DNA of 36,835 bases from Candidatus Nanopelagicales bacterium (lineage in GTDB: Bacteria; Actinomycetota; Actinomycetes; S36-B12), in assembly GCA_030726915.1 (NCBI GenBank), contig JANRCR010000047.1, positions 1 through 36,835 of the forward strand, written 5' to 3'. The notes beneath the pieces are model-generated. The model had not been told where the DNA came from and did no database searches. It was given only the letters and a program-made list of their open reading frames with translations. This document shows, one piece after another, positions 30,875 through 36,835 of the stretch; position 1 is the stretch's first letter; each line of letters starts with the position of its first letter. The position numbers were made by a program, and so were the translations under genes.

Positions 30875-32161
30875 ATGACTGTCGTCGTCGTGGGTGCAGG
30901 TCTGAGCGGCCTCGCCGCGGCCCGCCACCTCACGCAGCACGGCGTCGAGGTCATGGTGCTCGAGAGCGCGGATGCCGTGGGCGGACGGGTGCGCACCGAC
31001 ATCGTCGACGGATACCGACTCGATCGAGGCTTTCAGCTCTACAACCCGGCCTACCCGGAGGGCGCTCGCCTCCTCGACTACGAGGCCCTCGACCTCAAAC
31101 CCTTCATCGCCGGTGCGCGCATCATCATCAGCCAGGGTGGCCATCGACAGGTGATCCGCGTCGCAGATCCGCGACGGCAACCGTCGTGGGCCGTCCCGTC
31201 CCTCACCGCCCGAATCGGATCACCGCTGTCGACAGCCCGATTCGGTGCCTACGCCGTGTCGCGCGCCGTCCGCTCCCCCGCAGCCTTGAGTGGGGAGCCC
31301 GACATCACTGCCGAGGATGCATTACGCCGCGCTGGAGCGGATCGCACACTGATGGAACGGGTGCTGCGCCCCTTCCTCTCCGGTGTCTTCCTGGAGTCCG
31401 ACCTCACGACCTCACGACGCTTCCTCGACCTCGTGTTGAAGTCCTTCGTCCAGGGCACACCGAGTGTGCCCGCCCTCGGCATGCAGAGGATCCCCGATCA
31501 GTTGGCCAGGGGACTCGATGTCCGACTAGACCAACAGGTCGCCTCGGTCTCAGCACATAGCGTCGATGTCACGGGTGGTGACGTGCACTCCGCGGAAGGT
31601 GTGATCGTCGCGACCGATCCCACAACCGCAGCTCGACTCATCCCGGGGGTGCGAGCGCCAGCAGCACGCTCGGTCACGACGTGGTACTACCGCCCCACGT
31701 GCGCACCCGATGAACTCGCTGACGGCGAGGCCGCCCTCATCCTTGATGGCGCTCGTCGCGGGCCACTCGTCAACACCGTCGTGCTCACCCATGCGGCACC
31801 CGACTATGCACCGGCCGGCAGCGCACTGATTGCCGCGTCCGCTCTCGGCGTGCGTGACACTCCCGCACACGAGAGTGCCGTGCGAGACCATCTCGCCTGG
31901 CTGTACGGCGTGCCCACGAGGGACTGGGACGTCATTGCTCGATACGCCATCCCCTATGCACTCCCGGCTATGCCGGTGCCCTTTGACCTGCAGCGACCGA
32001 CACGCACATCCCGAGGTGTCTACATTGCTGGTGACCATCGCGACACCTCATCCATCCAGGGTGCCCTGGTGAGCGGACGCCGGGCAGCCCAGGCGCTGCT
32101 CTCCGACCTCGGGATCGCGGCGCCCAATCCGGCACCTTCTGAGTCACTGGAGGCTTCATGA
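30875..32161 (+). CDS. FAD-dependent amine oxidase/desaturase-like oxidoreductase
   Basis: A protein of 428 residues from ATG 30875. The N-terminal FAD dinucleotide fold is TVVVVGAGLSGLAAARHLTQHGVEVMVLESADAVGGRVRTDIVDGYRLDRGFQLYN, followed by the flavin amine oxidase/phytoene desaturase-type middle domain (VLRPFLSGVFLESDLTTSRRFLDLVLKSFVQGTPSVPALGMQRIPDQLA). The C-terminal FAD block is GVYIAGDHRDTSSIQGALVSGRRAAQALL. No signal peptide. The substrate cannot be told; carotenoid-like or amine substrates are both possible, and no crt genes are nearby. Its stop overlaps the peptidase E start (ATGA), so the two are probably co-expressed. Confidence 0.88.
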   Translation: MTVVVVGAGLSGLAAARHLTQHGVEVMVLESADAVGGRVRTDIVDGYRLDRGFQLYNPAYPEGARLLDYEALDLKPFIAGARIIISQGGHRQVIRVADPRRQPSWAVPSLTARIGSPLSTARFGAYAVSRAVRSPAALSGEPDITAEDALRRAGADRTLMERVLRPFLSGVFLESDLTTSRRFLDLVLKSFVQGTPSVPALGMQRIPDQLARGLDVRLDQQVASVSAHSVDVTGGDVHSAEGVIVATDPTTAARLIPGVRAPAARSVTTWYYRPTCAPDELADGEAALILDGARRGPLVNTVVLTHAAPDYAPAGSALIAASALGVRDTPAHESAVRDHLAWLYGVPTRDWDVIARYAIPYALPAMPVPFDLQRPTRTSRGVYIAGDHRDTSSIQGALVSGRRAAQALLSDLGIAAPNPAPSESLEAS

Positions 32162-32892
32162 CCACGCGTCGCATCCTCGCCACGAGTGGCGGCTTCGTTG
32201 CCGGTGACCGCTGGGGTGTCATGCGACCCGGGGGCATCCTTCAGGAGGCTCTGCGCCTCACCGGCGCGGATCGGCCACGCGTCTGCCTGGTGATGACCGC
32301 CTCCGGCGACGATGCGTCCTACCTCGCCCGCAGTTATGCCGCGTTCGCCGGACTGGGCTGCGATGTCGATCACCTAGCGCTCTTCACCATGCCCAATCGG
32401 GACCCGGAGGAGATCCTTGCCCGCAGCGACCTCGTCTGGGTCGGTGGTGGCAGTGTCGCAAATCTGCTCGCGCTGTGGCGTCTGCACGGCGTCGATTCGG
32501 CGATGCGCGAGGCGTGGGAGCGCGGCGCCATCCTCGCGGGGGTGAGTGCAGGTTCCATCTGCTGGCACGTCGGCGGTCCCACGGATTCCTACGGCCCGGA
32601 CTTGCGGGTGATAACCGATGGGCTCGGCCTGCTCCCCTATGGCAATGGCGTGCACTACGACAGCGAGGAGCAGCGTCGACCGCTCCTGCAACGCGTCGTC
32701 GGTGACGGGCTCCTACCGACGTCCTATGCCACCGACGACCATGTTGGCATTCTCTACGAGGGGGATGAGCCGGCGCGCGTCATCGCGGACCAGGACGTCG
32801 ATCCGGCCACGGGGCCTGCGGCGTACCGGATCGAGCGCGTGGGTGGCCATGTCGTGGAGACCCGCCTGCCCGTGGGGGAAATTCCCGCATAG
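32158..32892 (+). CDS. peptidase E-like protein (S51 family)
   Basis: A protein of 244 residues. S51 peptidases resemble class-I glutaminase-like folds and cleave Asp-X dipeptides. Visible: ILATSGGF at the start, LVWVGGGSVANLLALWRLHGVD (GGG oxyanion region), the nucleophile elbow GVSAGSICW with the catalytic Ser (about 131), SYGPDLRVITDGLGLLPYGNGVHYDSEEQRRP with the catalytic His, and TSYATDDHVGILYEG. The length is typical. It is coupled to the FAD oxidoreductase through a four-base overlap. The physiological substrate is unknown. Confidence 0.9.
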   Translation: MTTRRILATSGGFVAGDRWGVMRPGGILQEALRLTGADRPRVCLVMTASGDDASYLARSYAAFAGLGCDVDHLALFTMPNRDPEEILARSDLVWVGGGSVANLLALWRLHGVDSAMREAWERGAILAGVSAGSICWHVGGPTDSYGPDLRVITDGLGLLPYGNGVHYDSEEQRRPLLQRVVGDGLLPTSYATDDHVGILYEGDEPARVIADQDVDPATGPAAYRIERVGGHVVETRLPVGEIPA

Positions 32893-32895
32893 TGC

Positions 32896-32924
32896 TTGCC
32901 TGCGCGCGCTCTGACGATCACTAT
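32896..32924 (+). promoter_or_regulatory. promoter of the small lipoprotein gene (TTGCCT-17-CACTAT), leaderless
   Basis: TTGCCT and CACTAT are 17 bases apart, and the ATG at 32931 follows six bases later. It supports that start over 32892 in the track. Confidence 0.45.
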
Positions 32925-32930
32925 GTGCGC

Positions 32931-33230
32931 ATGCGCATCTCCATCGTGAAGTCTCCACTCATCGCCCTCGCCGCCTCGGCAGCCTTGGTGCTCTCCGCAT
33001 GCGGTGGGGGTGGCTATGATTCGAACCAGGCTCAGGAGTTATGCGACCAACTCGCCGCAGGCACCGACCCCTTCGAGATCTTCCAGTCCATGCGCGACGA
33101 CTTCGCCGACCAACCCAAGTGGGCTGCGGCGGCGAAGGACTGGGCAAAGTCCACATGCCCCGATCAGCTCGCCAACAACGAGATCCTGCGCAACATCATC
33201 TCGAATACCGGCGGCGATCCCGACTCCTGA
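32931..33230 (+). CDS. small lipoprotein, unknown function
   Basis: A protein of 99 residues from ATG 32931. The signal sequence MRISIVKSPLIALAASAALVLSACGGGG ends in a lipobox LSAC, so it is probably lipid-anchored at C24 on the outer face of the membrane. The mature part is small and acidic, with YDSNQAQELCDQLAAGTDPFEIFQSMRDDFADQPKWAAAAKDWAKSTCPDQLANNEILRNII; the two cysteines (in ELCDQ and STCPD) could form a disulfide. I do not recognise a family beyond short actinobacterial lipoproteins. It is monocistronic by position, convergent with the ABM gene. Confidence 0.8.
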   Translation: MRISIVKSPLIALAASAALVLSACGGGGYDSNQAQELCDQLAAGTDPFEIFQSMRDDFADQPKWAAAAKDWAKSTCPDQLANNEILRNIISNTGGDPDS

Positions 33231-33238
33231 GATCGGGA
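33218..33238. terminator. weak candidate hairpin between lipoprotein and ABM genes
   Basis: TCCCGA and TCGGGA pair (6 bp) around nine bases containing the lipoprotein stop codon. No T-tract. The location between convergent genes is the only other support. Confidence 0.25.
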
Positions 33239-33247
33239 ACTACTCGC

Positions 33248-33589
33248 TCAGGGACGGCTGTATGCGCGGATGACCTCGGCAACGATGACGTCGTACTCGG
33301 TGTACCAGTCCTGCCGGCCTCGCGCTTGCGCCTGCGCATGCTCGGCCACGGACTTCCACGCGCGAGCACTGACATCGTCGCGCCAGTAGGAGACGGTGAT
33401 CCCCTCGACCCCATCGCGCACCGAGCGCACGCCGAGATAGCCGGGCTGCTCGGCGGCGAGCACATCCATGCGCGCAGCCATCGCGGCGTATCCATCGGCA
33501 TCAGACAACCGACCCGATCGATCGGGATTGATGCGCCTCATGGAGTGGAAGATGACAGCTACGGCGCCCGGCGGCAGGTCGGGGATCAT
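33248..33589 (-). CDS. antibiotic biosynthesis monooxygenase (ABM)-domain protein
   Basis: A protein of 113 residues from ATG 33589; the track's start at 33637 lies inside the MMPL gene. ABM fold features: VAVIFHSMRRINPDRSGRLSDADGYAAMAARMDVLAAEQPGYLGVRSVRDGVEGITVSYWRDDVSARAWKSVAEHAQAQARGRQDWYTEYDVIVAEVIRAYSR. The EQPGYLGVxSxRD...ITVSYWRD...AWKxxxEHxxAQxxGRxxWYxxY pattern is the common small cytosolic ABM type. These dimeric ferredoxin-like proteins include monooxygenases and heme-degrading enzymes, but most are uncharacterised. The start overlaps the MMPL stop by four bases (ATGA), so it is co-translated with the exporter. Confidence 0.88.
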   Translation of the reverse strand: MIPDLPPGAVAVIFHSMRRINPDRSGRLSDADGYAAMAARMDVLAAEQPGYLGVRSVRDGVEGITVSYWRDDVSARAWKSVAEHAQAQARGRQDWYTEYDVIVAEVIRAYSRP

Positions 33590-35958
33590 TCGACGCTGAA
33601 GTTGGGTAGCCGCTTGCCGAGCCATCCAGGAAGCCACCAGTTGGCGCGCCCGATCATCGACATCACGCAGGGGATGAGAACCAGACGGATGATGAAGGCG
33701 TCAATGAGGATGGCGGAAGCCAGCGCGACCCCAAAGAGCTTTATGGTGTCGTTCGGCATGGGCACGAAAGCGATGAAGACCGAACTCATGATGAGGGCCG
33801 CGGCCACGACGACGCGACCGGAGCCGGCCAGTCCGTGGCGCACCGCCTCTCCATTGTCACCGGTCACATGCCAGCCCTCTTGCATGCGGGAAACGAGGAA
33901 GACCTCGTAGTCCATCGACAGGCCAAAGAGAATCGCGAACACCATGATGGGCAGGAAGGGCAGGATGGGTCCTGTCGTGGACACACCGATCAGGCTCGCG
34001 CCCCAGCCCCATTGGAAGACAGCGACGCTAATGCCGAGTGCGGCCGCGAAACTGAGCAGACTTGTCAGGGCCGCCGTGAGTGGAATCACCACGGAGCGGA
34101 AAAGCAGGAAGAGCGCGAGGAATCCCAGGCCAATAACCACGAGAAGGAACAGCGGCAGCACGCTGATGAGCACATCCGTGAAGTCCTGGGTCACGGCCTG
34201 CACTCCACCGACATAGATCGTTGCCCCTGACGGCGTGATCGCCGCTGAAGTTTGGGAGCGTAAGCGCTCGAGCAAGGCATTCGTCGCCGGGTCATCGGGT
34301 GAGGTCGTCGGCTGGACGAGCACGCTGGTGACGATCCCATTGTCGCTAAAAAGTCCGTTGGTATCGCCGACCGTTGCGGTGGTGTAGAGGGGCAGCATGT
34401 CCTCATTCGGCAACGTGAGGGCGACCCCCTCAGTTGCTGCCAACTCGCTCACGACCGACTTGAGGGCCGTGTCGTCCAAGGGAGTGGGAAGTGTGGCAAC
34501 GACAAAAAACGGACCGTTGACCCCTGGACCGAATCCCTTCGCCATCAGGTCGAATCCCACGCGGGCTGGCGTCCCTGGTTGGGCACTTCCGTTGTCCGGG
34601 AAGCCTTGGCGCAGTGACAGCGCAGGTATGGCAAGGACGAGCACGACGATGAGGGCGAGAATGGCATATAGCCATGGCGCCTTCTGCAGGAAACCTCCGT
34701 ACGTCGCCCAGGCGCTTTGGTCCAAAGGCTTCACCGACGGGTGCCGGGACCACGGCATGCGAAGTCCAATCGTTCGACGGCCGAGCAGGCTAGCGACTGC
34801 TGGGAGCAAAAAGAGTGCGGCCAGCATGATGACGAATACGGTCACTGCCGCAGCGATCGCGAGTCCGTAGAAGAAGCTCACACGCAGGACGAAGAGACTG
34901 AGAAGCGCCATGATCACGGTGCTGCCAGCGAAGAGGACAGCACGCCCGGCCGTCCTAGTAGCCGTACGAATCGCATCCTTCGGTTCGGACCCGGACAAGA
35001 CCTCCTGCCGGAATCGATTGAGGATGAAGAGCGAGTAGTCGATCCCGACACCGAGGCCGATCATTGACGCCAGTTCGGGCGAGAAGGAGGCCACGTCCAA
35101 GAAGCCGGCGATGAGCAGGATCAGGAACTGACCGATTGCGAGACCACCGACCGCGACCAGGATGGGAAGGCCTGCCGCGACAAGGCTGCCAAACGCGATG
35201 GCCAAGATGATGATGGCAGCAATGATGCCCACAAGTTCGCTGGATGAGTCACCGGCGCCGGCTGCCGTCAAAATCTGACCGGTGGCGCCGACCTGAAGCG
35301 TGTCCGAACCCGCCGCCTCCAAGACGTCCACGAAGTCGGTGGCCAACTCCTGGCTGACGACCCCGGTGCCGGACCCCTCGAAGGTCACAGCGGCGTAGGC
35401 GACCGTACCGTCCTTGCTGATCGTTGACGTTGCTTCCTTCGCTGCCTTGTTGGCCTCAAGGAGGCTGTTGAGTTCGTCTTGCACCGACTGCGGAGTGCCG
35501 TCGGGATACGTGACATCGGTGGTCCCATCCGCAAACGCCTTGTTGACCTCATCTTGGAAGTCCTGAGGAGTGCCGGGCGGGAAGTTCAGAGTCGGGTCGG
35601 TGGGAGGGGGGCAATCGGGCCCATAGGTCTTGTCGTAGGGCGACGTGACGCACGAGATGCCATCGATGGCCGCGAGAGTCGTGAGCAGGGTGTCGACCTC
35701 GGACCTCACCTCTGGGGCATCGACCGGGCCGGTCACCGGAGACCACACCACATCCGCGCTGTTGCCGTCAGCGGCCTGGGGGTTCACCTCACCGAGGAGT
35801 TCCTGTGCAAACGCCGACTGGGTGTTGGGCAGCGAGAATGAGTCATTAAAGGTGCCTTTGAAGCTTGTCGCCAAGACAGCGACTCCGATCGTCGCTAACA
35901 CCCAGATGGCGATAGCAACCACGGGCCTGCGGATGGCCCAGGCGGATAGCGGTCCCAC
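33586..35958 (-). CDS. MMPL-family RND transporter
   Basis: A protein of 790 residues from GTG 35958, which follows GAGGGAG. The layout is the usual duplicated MMPL/RND arrangement: one N-terminal helix (VVAIAIWVLATIGVAVLATS), an extracellular domain of about 190 residues, five to six helices, a second helix near residue 440 (WLYAILALIVVLVLAIPALS), a second extracellular domain and another helix bundle. Proton-relay Asp-Tyr motifs are present in both halves: GLGVGIDYSLFILNRFRQE and LFGLSMDYEVFLVSRMQEG. The first extracellular domain has a two-cysteine loop (ISCVTSPYDKTYGPDCPP). Homologues export lipids, siderophores or drugs; no partner here points to a substrate. It diverges from lipB. Confidence 0.93.
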   Translation of the reverse strand: MGPLSAWAIRRPVVAIAIWVLATIGVAVLATSFKGTFNDSFSLPNTQSAFAQELLGEVNPQAADGNSADVVWSPVTGPVDAPEVRSEVDTLLTTLAAIDGISCVTSPYDKTYGPDCPPPTDPTLNFPPGTPQDFQDEVNKAFADGTTDVTYPDGTPQSVQDELNSLLEANKAAKEATSTISKDGTVAYAAVTFEGSGTGVVSQELATDFVDVLEAAGSDTLQVGATGQILTAAGAGDSSSELVGIIAAIIILAIAFGSLVAAGLPILVAVGGLAIGQFLILLIAGFLDVASFSPELASMIGLGVGIDYSLFILNRFRQEVLSGSEPKDAIRTATRTAGRAVLFAGSTVIMALLSLFVLRVSFFYGLAIAAAVTVFVIMLAALFLLPAVASLLGRRTIGLRMPWSRHPSVKPLDQSAWATYGGFLQKAPWLYAILALIVVLVLAIPALSLRQGFPDNGSAQPGTPARVGFDLMAKGFGPGVNGPFFVVATLPTPLDDTALKSVVSELAATEGVALTLPNEDMLPLYTTATVGDTNGLFSDNGIVTSVLVQPTTSPDDPATNALLERLRSQTSAAITPSGATIYVGGVQAVTQDFTDVLISVLPLFLLVVIGLGFLALFLLFRSVVIPLTAALTSLLSFAAALGISVAVFQWGWGASLIGVSTTGPILPFLPIMVFAILFGLSMDYEVFLVSRMQEGWHVTGDNGEAVRHGLAGSGRVVVAAALIMSSVFIAFVPMPNDTIKLFGVALASAILIDAFIIRLVLIPCVMSMIGRANWWLPGWLGKRLPNFSVE

Positions 35959-36001
35959 GACACTCCCTCGATCGATGCATCCGAACCATGCGGATGGGCA
36001 G

Positions 36002-36007
36002 ACGCTA
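36002..36007 (-). promoter_or_regulatory. candidate -10 box (TAGCGT) of the MMPL-ABM operon
   Basis: Minus-strand TAGCGT would give a leader of about 35 bases with the GAGGGAG ribosome site. No clear -35 is visible. Confidence 0.35.
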
Positions 36008-36018
36008 CCGTGTCCGGT

Positions 36019-36024
36019 TAGCCT
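36019..36024 (+). promoter_or_regulatory. -10 box (TAGCCT) of lipB, leaderless type
   Basis: TAGCCT is exactly six bases before the GTG at 36031. It lies close to the divergent MMPL promoter. No clear -35. Confidence 0.4.
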
Positions 36025-36030
36025 TCAGGG

Positions 36031-36678
36031 GTGATCCAGGTACGACGGCTCGGCCCGGCATCGATCGACTATGCCGAAGCGTGGGACCTACAGCGCAGCG
36101 TGCACGCGCGCGTGGTGGCTGGCGTAGGGACAGACACCCTTCTCCTGCTCGAGCACGCGCCCGTCTACACCGCAGGCCGACGGACCGAGCCACTCGATCG
36201 ACCCCTTGATGGCACACCCGTGATTGACGTGGATCGCGGCGGCCGCATCACCTGGCACGGCCCGGGTCAACTCGTGGGATATCCGATCGTGCACCTGCCC
36301 TTCCCCCTTGATGTGGTGGGCCATGTGCGTCGACTTGAGGATGCACTCATGGAGGCCTGCCAAAACGTCGGCGTGATGACGGTACGCATCGATGGGCGCA
36401 GTGGAGTCTGGGTGCCAGCGGACGATCGGGGTCCTGACCGCAAGGTAGCGGCCATCGGGGTGCGCGTGGCCCGAGGTGTTGCTCTGCATGGCTTCGCCCT
36501 CAACTGCAACTGCGATATGTCCGCCTTTGATGCCATCGTGCCCTGCGGCATTCGTGACGCCGGCGTCACCAGCCTGAGTCGTGAGCTCGGACGTGATGTC
36601 ACCGTCGCGGAGATGCTGCCCCTCGTCGAGGGGCACGTGACGCGCATCCTCAGCATCGCCGTAGGGTCACCCACATGA
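36031..36678 (+). CDS. lipB: octanoyl-ACP:protein N-octanoyltransferase LipB
   Basis: A protein of 215 residues from GTG. LipB moves octanoate from ACP to lipoyl domains, the first step of lipoate assembly. Motifs: [17 protein letters not shown] (40-56), [22 protein letters not shown] (68-90), [32 protein letters not shown] (about 138-163) with the catalytic Lys, and [23 protein letters not shown] with the catalytic Cys. The length is normal. The stop overlaps the lipA start as ATGA. Likely targets nearby are the SucB lipoyl domains; GcvH is outside the window. Confidence 0.96.
   Translation: MIQVRRLGPASIDYAEAWDLQRSVHARVVAGVGTDTLLLLEHAPVYTAGRRTEPLDRPLDGTPVIDVDRGGRITWHGPGQLVGYPIVHLPFPLDVVGHVRRLEDALMEACQNVGVMTVRIDGRSGVWVPADDRGPDRKVAAIGVRVARGVALHGFALNCNCDMSAFDAIVPCGIRDAGVTSLSRELGRDVTVAEMLPLVEGHVTRILSIAVGSPT
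36662..36667 (+). promoter_or_regulatory. possible internal -10 box (TAGGGT) before lipA
   Basis: TAGGGT inside the end of lipB lies seven bases before the lipA ATG, in the same arrangement as the leaderless starts elsewhere. It may allow separate lipA transcription, but the gene also overlaps lipB by four bases. Confidence 0.3.
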
Positions 36679-36835
36679 CCGAGCGCCGCCTGCTGCGCCT
36701 CGAGGTCAAGAACTCCGCAACTCCTATTGAGCGCAAGCCCGAGTGGATCAAGACCCGGCTGCGCACCGGACCCGAATACACCGCGGTGCGCTCCCTGGTC
36801 GAGCGTGAGGGCCTCCACACCGTGTGTCAGGAGGC
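36675..36835 (+). CDS. lipA: lipoyl synthase LipA, 5' part (cut by window edge)
   Basis: Only the first 53 residues are visible: [54 protein letters not shown]. This is the LipA N-terminus, ending in the first cysteine of the auxiliary-cluster motif (TVCQEAxCPN). LipA is a radical-SAM enzyme that inserts two sulfurs into octanoyl groups made by LipB. It follows lipB with an ATGA overlap. The radical-SAM core lies outside the window. Confidence 0.95.
   Translation, partial: MTERRLLRLEVKNSATPIERKPEWIKTRLRTGPEYTAVRSLVEREGLHTVCQE

Noticed and set aside
33015-33035. GATTCGAACC, the reverse complement of a tRNA T-arm motif
   Set aside because: It lies inside the lipoprotein coding sequence (YDSNQ) and the flanks cannot form an acceptor stem or anticodon arm on the minus strand.

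Overview
The window is a high-GC (clearly above 60% by eye) chromosomal segment of an actinobacterium. The evidence is the linked pspA-htpX-pspAB set, a DUF3043 protein, an SCO2322-family protein, the actinobacterial two-lipoyl-domain SucB, GTG starts, ATGA/GTGA gene overlaps and many leaderless-type starts with a TANNNT -10 box 6-8 nt before the start codon. Nothing identifies the genus. Gene order is dense and looks chromosomal; I see no phage, IS, CRISPR, rRNA or tRNA gene.

1-5.4 kb: the 5' part of a glycerate kinase (minus, cut by the left edge) diverges from nadA (quinolinate synthase). Next is a minus-strand envelope-stress operon, pspA-htpX-pspAB, divergent from a DUF3043 membrane protein, and then a conserved 71-residue protein.

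5.4-14.7 kb: a cobalamin riboswitch heads one compact co-directional operon. It encodes a secreted prenyltransferase/transcobalamin-like toroid protein, an anchored SCO2322-family surface protein, an ECF transporter (EcfT, fused double EcfA, S component), a metallo-beta-lactamase/CobU fusion, CobT and CobS. Together these look like corrinoid uptake plus nucleotide-loop assembly (salvage). No de novo corrin-ring genes are present in the window.

14.9-22.8 kb: an alpha/beta-hydrolase (minus) is followed by an apparent catabolic locus: a membrane-anchored family-5 solute-binding protein, a TetR regulator with a BetI-like C-terminal domain, an SDR dehydrogenase, an atypical acyl-CoA dehydrogenase, a DmdA-like THF-dependent demethylase homologue, and GcvT. 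Three copies of an inverted repeat TGAC-N6-GTCA sit on the two best promoters of this locus, which suggests a small local regulon. The DmdA-like/GcvT pair suggests that methyl groups from an unidentified methylated substrate are passed to tetrahydrofolate. This is the best candidate for an undescribed system in the window.

22.7-36.8 kb: an APC-family permease diverges from leucyl aminopeptidase. A large hairpin region precedes lpdA-sucB-(TIGR01777 epimerase). A pseudokinase-like membrane protein diverges from an FAD amine-oxidase-like protein and peptidase E. A small lipoprotein, an ABM-domain protein and an MMPL transporter follow, and lipB-lipA (cut by the right edge) close the window. LpdA, SucB, GcvT, LipB and LipA all relate to lipoylated enzyme complexes.
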